Under the pieces are notes generated by a model. It worked only from the letters and a program-made list of their open reading frames with translations. It was not told the origin of the DNA and searched no databases. Positions 47,297 through 55,164 of a stretch of DNA of 64,000 nt are shown in pieces. The position numbers were made by a program, and so were the translations under genes. The stretch is from Mucilaginibacter straminoryzae. GTDB taxonomy: Bacteria; Bacteroidota; Bacteroidia; Sphingobacteriales; Sphingobacteriaceae. Position 1 is the first letter of the stretch, and every line of letters begins with the position of its first letter. Where the stretch lies: the NCBI RefSeq assembly GCF_022953055.1, contig NZ_JALJEJ010000002.1, positions 248,001 through 312,000 of the forward strand, given 5' to 3'.

Positions 47297-48433
47297 ATGA
47301 AAAAGACATTATACTGCTTAGTTGCAGGTTTAGCAGCACTACTATTCATCACAAGCTGCAAAAAGGATAAAACAATCAAAAATGCAGATGTAACTGCCGT
47401 TACCAACCTATTTGCACCGGAAGATGCAAAAGCGGTAAAGATTCCGTCAGGCGCATCAGGTTCTGTAACTTTTGAATGGGCGCAGGCCCACGCTTCAGAC
47501 AATGGTCTGGTACTTTACGAAGTAGCTTTTGATAAAGATGGCGGCGATTTTTCAAAGCCTTTATACACCGTCCCTTCTGATGGCAACGGTTTGTATAATA
47601 AACTTACCCTATCCTACAGCGACTTAAACAAGATTGCTTCCATTGCCGGTGCTAAACCAGAGGAAATTGCAAAACTGATCTGGACAGTACGTTCGTCAAG
47701 AGGCGTCAACCTGACCCCATCAACAGTAAAGCGGACCATTATGGTTCAACGCCCGGTAGGTTTTGAAAGCCCGGACGCTGTTTATATTACCGGTTCTGCT
47801 ACTGAAGGTGGTACGGATATTTCTAAGGCCGTAAAAATGAAAAAAGTAGGCGAAGGCAAATTTGAGGTATATACTTCATTAAAGCCGGGTACTTACCAAT
47901 TTGTGGATGCAAAAACGGGCATCATCAAAAAATATTCGTTCAACGGTTCTAGGTTGGTTGAAGACGGCGAAACAAATAATAGTGACACTAAAGTGGTAAA
48001 ACTGGAAGTGAGCTTTAATGATGCGCTGTTCAAAGCTACAGAAGTAACCAGAGTAGGGCTTTGGTTCTCTGCGGATAATAAGATCTGGTTTGATCTTACT
48101 TACGCAGGCAACGGAACATGGACCGCAGATAACAAGCCAATTGTTTTCCACCAGGAATCATGGGGACGTGACGAGCGTTACAAATTCCGTTTTACCTTCA
48201 AAAATGCCGATGGTTCAACTACCGATCAGTATTTCGGAAGTACCAACAGGGATAACAGCGCTGCTACATCAGCAACCTCACCAACCTACTTCTACATGGT
48301 ACCTGTAGATAACTCTGTATATGATTACACCTTTAAGTTCAACCACGACTTTGATAACAAGTCTGCAGATATTAAGGTAATGATGAACGCAGATGTGCCT
48401 GCTTACACCCACACCGTTACGCTAAAACAATAA
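47297..48433 (+). CDS. SusE-like surface glycan-binding lipoprotein
   Basis: 378 residues with a lipobox FITSCKKDK (Cys21); the basic/acidic residues after the Cys suit export to the cell surface. The N-terminal domain (about 40-150) has the SusE-type Ig-like fold, with GSVTFEWAQAHASDNGLVLYEVAFDK and IWTVRSSRGVN. Two further beta-rich domains follow (about 155-235 and 240-375; VYITGSATEGG, FEVYTSLKPGTYQFVDAKTG, RVGLWFSADNKIWFDL). These resemble the starch-binding-like modules of SusE/SusF proteins. It should bind mannan at the surface. 41 bases after SusD, so in the same operon. Confidence 0.85.
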   Translation: MKKTLYCLVAGLAALLFITSCKKDKTIKNADVTAVTNLFAPEDAKAVKIPSGASGSVTFEWAQAHASDNGLVLYEVAFDKDGGDFSKPLYTVPSDGNGLYNKLTLSYSDLNKIASIAGAKPEEIAKLIWTVRSSRGVNLTPSTVKRTIMVQRPVGFESPDAVYITGSATEGGTDISKAVKMKKVGEGKFEVYTSLKPGTYQFVDAKTGIIKKYSFNGSRLVEDGETNNSDTKVVKLEVSFNDALFKATEVTRVGLWFSADNKIWFDLTYAGNGTWTADNKPIVFHQESWGRDERYKFRFTFKNADGSTTDQYFGSTNRDNSAATSATSPTYFYMVPVDNSVYDYTFKFNHDFDNKSADIKVMMNADVPAYTHTVTLKQ

Positions 48434-48443
48434 GTTGATAACC

Positions 48444-48469
48444 GTAAGGCAGGCTCACACCTGCCTTAC
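48444..48469 (+). terminator. Hairpin between SusE-like and GH76 genes
   Basis: Perfect 10-base arms gtaaggcagg (48444-48453) and cctgccttac (48460-48469) with a 6-base loop, inside the 52-base gap. Without a T-tract it more likely tunes mRNA stability or causes partial termination. Confidence 0.5.
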
Positions 48470-48485
48470 ATTATAAACCAAGTTT

Positions 48486-49643
48486 ATGACTCTCAAAATT
48501 CAAAATATAACCAGATTAGCGCTGGTGTCTGTAACGGCACTTACGTTAACCTCCTGCTTAAAAGACAAGCCTTTTGCGCTTTTCCCAAACCAGGTAAGTG
48601 CAAAAATAAATTACACTTTTGCCGCTACGGCAGATACCTTACAGGAAAAAACCTATACCACCTTCTTATCTGCCAACGGTAACTATTTTGTGCAAAATAA
48701 CAGCGGCAACACCAATTACAACTACTGGCCGCAGGCACATACGCTCGACGTTTTTACCGATGCCTTCCTACGTACCAAGAACGACATCTATAAACAGCGT
48801 ATGAAGTCGTTGCTTAACGGTACTTATAAAACCAATGGCAACAAGTATGAAAATGAATACTATGACGACATGGAATGGTTGGCCCTGGCCAGCTTGCGTG
48901 CCTATGATGCAACAAAAGACGCTGATTACCTAAGCGCCGCAAAGATATTGTGGACAGACATTAAAACAGGCAAAAACGCCAACCAGGGCGGCGGCATTGC
49001 ATGGCGTAAATCGCAACCGACTTATAAGAATACCCCAGCAAATGCCCCGGCAATTATTTTTGCTGCACGTTTATACCAGCTGGAAAAAAACAGCGCCGAC
49101 CTTGACCTGGCTAAAGAACTGTATATCTGGCTAAAAGGCAAACTATTGGACGGCAGCGGCATTATCTGGGATGGTATAAATTCCAAAGGCGACTCGCAGA
49201 TAGATAAAAATAAGTTCACCTATAACCAGGGCGTTTTCATTGGCGCGGCACTGGAATTATATAACGCAACCGGTGACGGCACTTACTTAAACGATGCCAT
49301 TAAGACCGCCGACGCTACAACAAAAGATTTGGATATCGCACCGGGAGGCTTATTAAAAAACGAAGGCCAGGGCGACGGCGGTTTGTTTAAAGGCATCCTG
49401 GTAAGATATCTGACATTGCTTACCTTGAAAAATGATGTACCGCAAGCCAACCGTGATGCTTATGCAAACTTCCTGAAGTTCAATGCGCAAACTTTATTTG
49501 CAAAAGGTATCGGCAGGCCTGATTTTATGGTGAGCCCGGATTGGAAAAGCGCCCCATCCGGATCAACAGATTTAACCACGCAAATTAGTGGTGTCACTAC
49601 CTTAGAAGCCGCTGCAACCCTAAAAGCAGCAGGTAAATTCTAA
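48486..49643 (+). CDS. GH76 endo-alpha-1,6-mannanase
   Basis: 385 residues with a lipobox TLTSCLKDK (Cys24), consistent with a surface lipoprotein. The alpha6/alpha6 barrel carries the catalytic Asp127-Asp128 pair in EYYDDMEWLALASLRAYD. Other family blocks are NYNYWPQAHTLDVFTDAF, ADYLSAAKILWTDIK, GGGIAWRKSQPTYKNTPANAPAIIFAARLYQL and TYNQGVFIGAALELYNATGDGTYLNDA. GH76 enzymes cut the alpha-1,6-mannan backbone of fungal cell wall mannan and related glycans. It is the last gene of the rightward operon and faces the GH92 mannosidase across a shared terminator. Confidence 0.93.
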   Translation: MTLKIQNITRLALVSVTALTLTSCLKDKPFALFPNQVSAKINYTFAATADTLQEKTYTTFLSANGNYFVQNNSGNTNYNYWPQAHTLDVFTDAFLRTKNDIYKQRMKSLLNGTYKTNGNKYENEYYDDMEWLALASLRAYDATKDADYLSAAKILWTDIKTGKNANQGGGIAWRKSQPTYKNTPANAPAIIFAARLYQLEKNSADLDLAKELYIWLKGKLLDGSGIIWDGINSKGDSQIDKNKFTYNQGVFIGAALELYNATGDGTYLNDAIKTADATTKDLDIAPGGLLKNEGQGDGGLFKGILVRYLTLLTLKNDVPQANRDAYANFLKFNAQTLFAKGIGRPDFMVSPDWKSAPSGSTDLTTQISGVTTLEAAATLKAAGKF

Positions 49644-49649
49644 TACCAA

Positions 49650-49681
49650 AAAAGCCTTCCGAACTTAACCGGAAGGCTTTT
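49650..49681. terminator. Bidirectional intrinsic terminator between GH76 and GH92
   Basis: Perfect 12-base arms aaaagccttccg (49650-49661) and cggaaggctttt (49670-49681) with an 8-base loop. T-rich ends on both strands make it suitable to stop both convergent genes. Confidence 0.9.
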
Positions 49682-49686
49682 CTATT

Positions 49687-51843
49687 TTATTTCGTCAGCA
49701 TCTCTACCGAACCGCCAGACTTAAACAGTTCATGCGGAACAAAATATCCCTTCACCAATTTCCCGTTCATCTTTATCCCGGTAAGCGTTCTGCCTTTGCC
49801 CGGCTTCGTAATGGTCAATGTTTTACCTGTACTGGTTTTCCAGGTCACTTTATCAAACAAGGGTACAGTAACGATATATTCAGGGTCTGTAGCCGAGAAC
49901 GGGTAAAGCCCTAAAGAAGTGAACACGTACCACGAAGACATCTCCCCGGCATCATCCATGCCGCTTAGCTCCAATCCTTCATCACCAATTCCGTAAAGCG
50001 TATTCAGGATACGGTCGATGATCTTCTGCGATTTCTCGGGTTTATTGATAAAAATATAAGCAAAAGGCGCTTCATGGTCCGGCTGGTTACCCTGGCAATA
50101 CTGCCCGATCATGGTTTCCACATTCCGCGCTATATGGTTAGGGTTCCAGGGCAGGGTAAACAGCGAATCAAGCTTCGCTTCGAAGTTCTTCGGCCCGCCA
50201 TACAACTTAATTAATCCCGGCATATCATGCGGCGCATAAAATGACACCTGCCATGCGTTAGCTTCGCGATACATGTATTCGTAATAAGGCTGCTGCGGGT
50301 CAAAGGGTGTGATACAATCGCCATTTTCCCATCGCCCACGCATAAACCGGGTTGACGGGTCGAACATATTGCGGTAGTTTTTAGACCGCTTCATCATGAT
50401 CCGGTAGTTAGCGGTATCACCCAATTTTTTCGCGATCTGCGCAACAGAGTAATCATCGTATGAATATTCTAGCGTTTTAGAAACACCAGCTTTTGCTTTC
50501 GTCTCCACTACGGGGTGGTCTATCTTTGGATCTGATATATAACCCTTAGTGATGTATTCAGTAATGTAAGGCCTGGCCCCTCCCTCTACATTCGCATTGC
50601 GCAGTAATAGCTTATAAGTACCCAGAATATCGAAATCTGTTATCCCTCTCAAATACGCGCCTGCAATTGATGAAGCTCCATGGTCGCCATGGAAAAACGT
50701 AGGGATAAAACCTGTCTTATCACCGACGTCCTTTAGCGACTTAATTACATTTAATGTTACCTGCGGGGTAACAAGGCCAAGCAAAACATCTTTATTACGA
50801 TAGGTATCCCATAAGGATGGTTCGGTATAATAAGTCAGGTTCCCTTTGGATATGTTTCTTTTCGCATCGCGATATTCTCCGTTAACGTCACTTCGTAATG
50901 CTGGCCATAAGAATGAGCGGTAAAGGCAAGAATAAAACATTTGCGTTTGCTTTGGTGTTCCGCCGCTTACCTCTATGGTTGATAAAAGTTTCTCCCAGGT
51001 ACGGTTAGCATCCGCACGGATGGTTTCGAAACTTTTGTTACCTATTTCTGCTTCCAAATTCTGCTTCGCATTTGCAGTGCTGACAAAAGACAAACCGATC
51101 TTCAATTCGACAGGAGCTGTACTGCCATCGGCCAGGTGAACAATGGCGTATCCACTGCGCTGCCCTTCGTCTTTCTTATCTATGTTTTTAATTTTAGTAT
51201 TTAAAACGGCATAGAAATAAACGTTCTCCCCTCCCTGAAAGCCCTGTACGGCATAGTCACCAGCCTGTTCCAGGTTCCAGGTATTAACACGGCTGTTTGC
51301 CTTACCCATATCAAAAAGTATTTGACGGGCAGTATTATTTTGATAACTATAACGATGGTAGCCGCAGCGAAGTGTAGACGTCAGGCTCACATCAACCTTG
51401 TAATCATCCAGGAAAACGTGGTAATAACCGGGCGAGGCCTGCTCGCGCTTATGACTGAATTTCGACCCGAACTTGTCGCCCGGGTTTGACATCGGCAGAA
51501 TCGGGATATTACATAAATTCCAGTGGCCTTTATTGGTGTGCGTAAAACCCAATATCACCGAGTCTTCGTACTGATACCCTGCCCCTGATCCGTATGCCGT
51601 CATGGGGCTTAATTGCACCATCGCATTGGGCAGCGAACTACCGGGAAACGTAAGGCCCGCCCATGAACGCCAGCCGTCGGGTAATTTGTAACCAAGGATC
51701 TTAGGGTCGTTCAGTGGTGCTGTTCCAATAAATGTATTTACATATAGCGTTTTACCACCTTTTTGCTGGGCCATTAAGTTACCCCAACAAAAAAGGCAAA
51801 TGAGTGCCGGTAACATACGGCAGATGATCAGTTTGTTCTTCAT
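49687..51843 (-). CDS. GH92 alpha-mannosidase
   Basis: 718 residues from the ATG at 51841-51843; an earlier start only adds nine residues before the signal peptide (MKNKLIICRMLPALICLFCWGNLMAQ). The N-terminal sandwich begins YVNTFIGTAPLNDP. GH92 catalytic-domain blocks include PSLWDTYRNKDVLLGLVTP, GFIPTFFHGDHGASSIAGAYLRGI, NEPDHEAPFAYIF-like QPDHEAPFAYIF, and ELSGMDDAGEMSSWYVFTSLGLYPFSATDPEY. These calcium-dependent exo-acting enzymes remove alpha-mannose side chains (1,2 or 1,3 linked). With GH76 they make a mannan-degrading pair. On the opposite strand from the operon it serves, with its own promoter in 51844-51955. Confidence 0.93.
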   Translation of the reverse strand: MKNKLIICRMLPALICLFCWGNLMAQQKGGKTLYVNTFIGTAPLNDPKILGYKLPDGWRSWAGLTFPGSSLPNAMVQLSPMTAYGSGAGYQYEDSVILGFTHTNKGHWNLCNIPILPMSNPGDKFGSKFSHKREQASPGYYHVFLDDYKVDVSLTSTLRCGYHRYSYQNNTARQILFDMGKANSRVNTWNLEQAGDYAVQGFQGGENVYFYAVLNTKIKNIDKKDEGQRSGYAIVHLADGSTAPVELKIGLSFVSTANAKQNLEAEIGNKSFETIRADANRTWEKLLSTIEVSGGTPKQTQMFYSCLYRSFLWPALRSDVNGEYRDAKRNISKGNLTYYTEPSLWDTYRNKDVLLGLVTPQVTLNVIKSLKDVGDKTGFIPTFFHGDHGASSIAGAYLRGITDFDILGTYKLLLRNANVEGGARPYITEYITKGYISDPKIDHPVVETKAKAGVSKTLEYSYDDYSVAQIAKKLGDTANYRIMMKRSKNYRNMFDPSTRFMRGRWENGDCITPFDPQQPYYEYMYREANAWQVSFYAPHDMPGLIKLYGGPKNFEAKLDSLFTLPWNPNHIARNVETMIGQYCQGNQPDHEAPFAYIFINKPEKSQKIIDRILNTLYGIGDEGLELSGMDDAGEMSSWYVFTSLGLYPFSATDPEYIVTVPLFDKVTWKTSTGKTLTITKPGKGRTLTGIKMNGKLVKGYFVPHELFKSGGSVEMLTK

Positions 51844-51955
51844 GCACTTAAGACGCAAAACAACCGGCAATCCCCTAATGCTAAAGTAACTTTCGTGTAT
51901 AGCAGCTCATCGTATAGTGATGGTAAGCATTAAATGAACAGAAGTTTTTAAACAC

Positions 51956-51985
51956 AAAAGGGCTACCATGAATGGCAACCCTTTT
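51956..51985 (-). terminator. Terminator after the stress operon
   Basis: Arms aaaaggg (51956-51962) and ccctttt (51979-51985) enclose a partly paired CCA/TGG core. On the minus strand the stem ends CCCTTTTGTGTTT, suitable for ending the transcript that runs from the MarR gene to the nitroreductase. Confidence 0.6.
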
Positions 51986-52034
51986 GCACTAATTAGCCGA
52001 GCAAAACTCAGCCACTTGTTTATTTAAATTGAGA

Positions 52035-52667
52035 TCACTTGTACTCGATCACGAAATCCTCAACCGGGTTACGCACTTTTTTCATCGGTGCCAGCCAATC
52101 GCTTTCGTCACGGTAACCTAAATATAACAAGGTTACGCTTTTTAGTCCTATAGACTTCAGGTCGAGCAATTCATCAACAAGGGCATTATTGAACCCCTCG
52201 GCAGGGGTACTATCAATCCTCAGTTCGGCAGCTTGTGCAATAGCCAATGCAAACCCAATGTATGATTGCCGTGCTGTGTGCACAAAGTTTTCCTCAGCAG
52301 TTTCGTTCAGATAAAGATTTTTGATTTTGTCTGTATAGCTACCAAATCTGCCGCGGGGCAAACCCCTCTCGTCGGTAATACGATCATAAATAGTATCTAT
52401 GCGTTCGGCAGTGTACCTATCCCAGGCCGCGAATACCAATACATGCGAACAGTCTACCATCACCTCGGGGTTAAGCGAGCTGGGTGCGAGTTTCTCTTTG
52501 ATCTCCTGATTAGATACTACCAGCACCCGGAACTGTTGCAACCCTGAAGAAGTTGGCGCTAAACGTGCCGCTTCTACGATCTTATCGATATCTGCCTGAC
52601 TTACTTTTTTAGTCGGGTCATATTTCTTAGTGGCGTATCTCCACTTTAAATCTTCTATTAATGACAT
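52035..52667 (-). CDS. Nitroreductase-family NAD(P)H oxidoreductase
   Basis: 210 residues, the usual length for the NfsB-like group. It begins LIEDLKWRYATKKYDPTKKVS, a hallmark opening, followed by EAARLAPTSSGLQQFRVLVV, where FMN contacts lie, then IGFALAIAQAAELRIDSTPAEGFN, with YLGYRDESDWLAPMKKVR near the end. It reduces quinones, nitro compounds or related electrophiles with NAD(P)H. It is the last gene of the minus-strand run headed by the OhrR-type regulator. A hairpin in the 49-base gap may separate its expression from ohr. Confidence 0.9.
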   Translation of the reverse strand: MSLIEDLKWRYATKKYDPTKKVSQADIDKIVEAARLAPTSSGLQQFRVLVVSNQEIKEKLAPSSLNPEVMVDCSHVLVFAAWDRYTAERIDTIYDRITDERGLPRGRFGSYTDKIKNLYLNETAEENFVHTARQSYIGFALAIAQAAELRIDSTPAEGFNNALVDELLDLKSIGLKSVTLLYLGYRDESDWLAPMKKVRNPVEDFVIEYK

Positions 52668-52680
52668 TTAGTAAATTTAT

Positions 52681-52711
52681 AACAGCGGGATCAGAACCTA
52701 TTCCCGCTGTT
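52681..52711. terminator. Hairpin between ohr and the nitroreductase gene
   Basis: Perfect 10-base arms aacagcggga (52681-52690) and tcccgctgtt (52702-52711) with an 11-base loop. On the minus strand ATAAATTT follows. It likely causes partial termination after ohr. Confidence 0.5.
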
Positions 52712-52716
52712 GAATT

Positions 52717-53139
52717 TTAATTATTAGTAACCGCTAATTTCACTTCCACATTGCCACGGGTAGCATTAGAGTATGGACACACCTGGTGTGCTTTGGCTAC
52801 CAGGTCGTTCGCCTTATCCAGCTCAACTTCTTTAATATTAACGTCCAGCTCTACAGCCAGGCCGAAACCTCCAGCATCATTTTGGCCGATGCTTACTTTG
52901 GCGGTTACGGTGGTGCCAGCGGTGGCAACCTTCTCCTGCTTGATCACCAAATTCAGGGCGCTATCAAAACAAGCGGCATAGCCTGCCGCGAACAATTGTT
53001 CAGGGTTAGTATAATCATCATTGGCACCACCAAGCGCTTTAGGCATTCTAACCTCAAGGTCTAACACGCCGTTACTGCTTTTTACATGGCCGTTACGGCC
53101 ACCTGTTGCGGTTGCATCCGCGGTATATAAGGTTTTCAT
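52717..53139 (-). CDS. ohr: Organic hydroperoxide resistance protein (Ohr/OsmC)
   Basis: 140 residues, the normal Ohr length. The two redox cysteines are in place: Cys57 in [13 protein letters not shown] and Cys121 in [13 protein letters not shown]. Other Ohr features are [18 protein letters not shown] and [14 protein letters not shown]. The enzyme is a thiol peroxidase that reduces organic and fatty-acid hydroperoxides in the cytoplasm. It shares an operon with an OhrR-type MarR repressor, a DoxX-like membrane protein and a DJ-1/PfpI protein. Confidence 0.95.
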   Translation of the reverse strand: MKTLYTADATATGGRNGHVKSSNGVLDLEVRMPKALGGANDDYTNPEQLFAAGYAACFDSALNLVIKQEKVATAGTTVTAKVSIGQNDAGGFGLAVELDVNIKEVELDKANDLVAKAHQVCPYSNATRGNVEVKLAVTNN

Positions 53140-53163
53140 TTTTGATGAATTCTTAAATGTGAA

Positions 53164-53841
53164 TTATTTTAACCGGTCGATCATTGTTTCAGCAACACCT
53201 TCAGACGAAGCAGGGTTCTGCCCGGTGATCAGTAACCCGTCTTCAACCACGTGTACGCCCCAGTCATCCACTTTACTGTAGTTTCCACCCAGATCTTTGA
53301 GTTCATCTTCCACTAAAAAGGGCACTACATCCGTCAGCTTTACGGCTGCTTCTTCTGTATTTGAAAATCCGGTTACGTTTTTACCTTTTACAAAAGGCTC
53401 GCCGTTCTCAAAATTTACGTTCTTAAATACGCCGGGCGCATGGCAAACTGCACCTACTAATTTGCCGCTGTTATAAAAATCAAGTATCAGTTGTGCCGAC
53501 TTCGTATCGTTAGCCAGATCCCAAAGCGGGCCATGGCCGCCCGGGTAAAAGATAGCATCAAAATCTGACGCTTTCACATCGGCAAGCTTATGGGTGTTGG
53601 CGATAACTTCCTGCGCGTTAGCATCACTATAATAACGCTTGGTGGCATCGGTTTGTGCAGAGGGCGCTTCGCTATTAGGATCGATAGGTGCCTGCCCGCC
53701 TTTAGGGGTGGCTACTACAACATCGTAACCCGCGTCGGTAAATTTGTAATATGGAGCGGCAAATTCTTCTACCCAAAAGCCTGTTTTGTGGCCTGTATCG
53801 CCCAATTGATCGTGAGAGGTAACTACAAATAAAATTTTCAT
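53164..53841 (-). CDS. DJ-1/PfpI family protein (HchA-like)
   Basis: 225 residues. The nucleophilic elbow is at Cys133-His134 in LVGAVCHAPGVF, with Glu25/Glu26 in GFWVEEFAAPY near the start and AIFYPGGHGPLWDLAND before it. The motif set is that of the class I glutamine-amidotransferase-like group close to Hsp31/HchA and glyoxalase III. A role in repair of, or defence against, reactive carbonyls fits the neighbouring stress genes, but chaperone or protease-like activity has also been reported for the family. 24 bases upstream of ohr and 24 downstream of the DoxX-like gene. Confidence 0.9.
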   Translation of the reverse strand: MKILFVVTSHDQLGDTGHKTGFWVEEFAAPYYKFTDAGYDVVVATPKGGQAPIDPNSEAPSAQTDATKRYYSDANAQEVIANTHKLADVKASDFDAIFYPGGHGPLWDLANDTKSAQLILDFYNSGKLVGAVCHAPGVFKNVNFENGEPFVKGKNVTGFSNTEEAAVKLTDVVPFLVEDELKDLGGNYSKVDDWGVHVVEDGLLITGQNPASSEGVAETMIDRLK

Positions 53842-53865
53842 TGTTAGATTTATTAAATGTTATAA

Positions 53866-54267
53866 TTAATGACTGTTCTTTTTGAGCGCGTTGGTACTCC
53901 AAAGCGCCCATAGGATAAGGACAGGTTGAAAAAAGAGCCGTATCAGTCTTGCTTTATCGGTGTTCAAGCCGAAGGCATTAACTTTATTAACGTATTGTGC
54001 AATGTTGCCCGGGAAAATCAGCACGAAGAAAACAGCGGCAGTAATGCCCATCCATTTTTTATACCGGACGGCAAAAATGAGCGCTAAACCCAAACTGATC
54101 TCCACTATTCCGGACAAAATAACGGTCAGGTCTGGATTAACAGGAAGCCACTTAGGTACCTGCGCTAAAAATTCTGACCGGTTAAATGTCAGATGGCTAA
54201 TGCCGGCGAAGGCCAGAAAAGCACCCAGCGTAATGCGGGCAATATTTTGCAGTTTGGAGGTACGCAT
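53866..54267 (-). CDS. DoxX-like membrane protein
   Basis: 133 residues with four hydrophobic helices (about 8-24, 48-66, 72-89, 112-127). Motifs include LGAFLAFAGISHLTFNRSEF, VPKWLPVNPDLTVILSGIVEISLGLALIF, and FPGNIAQYVNKVNAFGL, typical of the DoxX/DUF417-like membrane group. Its ATG overlaps the stop of the MarR gene by one base (TAATG). Function in these operons is not firmly known; links to thiol redox stress have been reported in mycobacteria. Confidence 0.85.
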   Translation of the reverse strand: MRTSKLQNIARITLGAFLAFAGISHLTFNRSEFLAQVPKWLPVNPDLTVILSGIVEISLGLALIFAVRYKKWMGITAAVFFVLIFPGNIAQYVNKVNAFGLNTDKARLIRLFFQPVLILWALWSTNALKKNSH

Positions 54268-54686
54268 TATCTGGTTAAAACTTTATTTAAAAGAGCTTTT
54301 AATTGCTGAAGTTCATCCGTAGAAACATTCGCACACTTAACCAATTCCATCGGTATGTGTTTGGCTTTTCCTTTCAGTTGCCTGCCTGGTGCGGTTAAAG
54401 AAATCATAACCACCCGCTCATCTTGTTTGCTCCGTGTCCTGTTCAGCAATCCTTTTTGTTCTAACCTTTTTAATAGTGGCGTAAGCGTTCCTGTATCCAG
54501 GTATAACTTCTCACACAATTGATTTACGGTTTGCTCCTGATGCTCCCACAGTACCATCAACACCAGGTATTGCGGATAAGTAATATCCAGTTGCGCCAGC
54601 AGCGGCCTGTATAAATTGGTTAAGTTCCTGGAGAACGCATAGGCCGGGAAACAAATCTGATTTTCGAGCTTTAGTAGATCTTCCAT
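54267..54686 (-). CDS. ohrR: OhrR-type MarR family repressor
   Basis: 139 residues from the ATG at 54684-54686, which gives the family N-terminus MEDLLKLENQICFPAYAFSR. Cys12 in this segment matches the peroxide-sensing Cys of OhrR. The winged-helix part is YPQYLVLMVLWEHQEQTVNQLCEKLYLDTGTLTPLLKRLEQKGLLNRTRSKQDERVVMISLT. It should repress its own operon (this gene, doxX-like, PfpI, ohr, nitroreductase) until Cys12 is oxidised by an organic peroxide. The repeats at 54721-54759 are likely operators. A longer frame to 54710 starts with TTG and is rejected. Confidence 0.9.
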   Translation of the reverse strand: MEDLLKLENQICFPAYAFSRNLTNLYRPLLAQLDITYPQYLVLMVLWEHQEQTVNQLCEKLYLDTGTLTPLLKRLEQKGLLNRTRSKQDERVVMISLTAPGRQLKGKAKHIPMELVKCANVSTDELQQLKALLNKVLTR

Positions 54687-54720
54687 AATTGACAAAACAA
54701 CGCAAATCAAAAAATGTTTT

Positions 54721-54759
54721 ACACAATATAATTTTGCACAATATTAATAAGTACAATAA
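54721..54759. promoter_or_regulatory. Three CACAATA-like repeats before the ohrR operon
   Basis: acacaatat (54721-54729), gcacaatat (54737-54745) and gtacaataa (54751-54759) are near-identical direct repeats starting 16 and 14 bases apart, just upstream of ohrR. The TACAAT core recalls the AT-rich OhrR operator of Bacillus. Binding is inferred. Confidence 0.4.
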
Positions 54760-54893
54760 GATTTACCGTCATCTTCAAATCATAAAACTTACTCATCAGG
54801 TGACAACGGCGTAACGCTCGTCTGCCCGGACCGCAAAGAATTTCGAAAGATTGGGCTGAATTGAGCCATACGATCTATGGTATTACAAGCACA

Positions 54894-54914
54894 AAATGCA
54901 ACAAAATTGCATTT
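54894..54914. promoter_or_regulatory. Palindromic operator, Fur/Zur-like
   Basis: Perfect 8-5-8 inverted repeat aaatgcaa-caaaa-ttgcattt. Its size suits a Fur-family dimer. Its right arm contains the TTG of the promoter at 54907-54936, so a bound protein would block transcription. The downstream COG0523 GTPase makes Zur a reasonable guess. Confidence 0.6.
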
Positions 54915-54936
54915 AATGAATTTATTCTTAATTTTG
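54907..54936 (+). promoter_or_regulatory. Bacteroidetes-type promoter of the CobW operon
   Basis: TTG at 54907-54909 and TAATTTTG at 54929-54936 are separated by 19 bases, matching the Bacteroidetes -33 TTG and -7 TAnnTTTG elements. The start codon at 54955 is 18 bases further on, which means a short leader. Confidence 0.65.
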
Positions 54937-54954
54937 TCCTACTTCAATTTTGCA

Positions 54955-55164
54955 ATGAACATACCGGGAAATTACGAAGAGTGGCGTTACTGCATCACTG
55001 TAGGATGCGGGCTGAACCTTTACAGGCATTTTATTGAACAACGGATTACCATAATGGAGGACGACCACAGTGATTACGTCAAAACTTTTGTTCAGTGCTA
55101 TGGAGAAGCTTACTATCGGCAAGTGTTGAAATGGTTTTACCGTGCGAAACAGCAGGCGATATGA
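54955..55164 (+). CDS. Small conserved-type protein coupled to CobW GTPase
   Basis: 69 residues from the ATG at 54955. An earlier ATG at 54877 lies upstream of the promoter and operator, so I chose the inner start. The product begins MNIPGNYEEWRYCITVGCGL, contains ERIT-like QRITIMEDDHSDYVKTFVQC and ends YYRQVLKWFYRAKQQAI. It is mostly helical and soluble, with three cysteines. The stop overlaps the CobW start (ATGA), so translation is coupled. I do not recognise a named family. The same promoter drives both genes, which suggests a role in metal supply. Confidence 0.75.
   Translation: MNIPGNYEEWRYCITVGCGLNLYRHFIEQRITIMEDDHSDYVKTFVQCYGEAYYRQVLKWFYRAKQQAI

Noticed and set aside
54877..54954. 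Longer start for the small protein before CobW
   Set aside because: This segment contains the palindromic operator and the promoter elements, so it is very unlikely to be translated in this frame.
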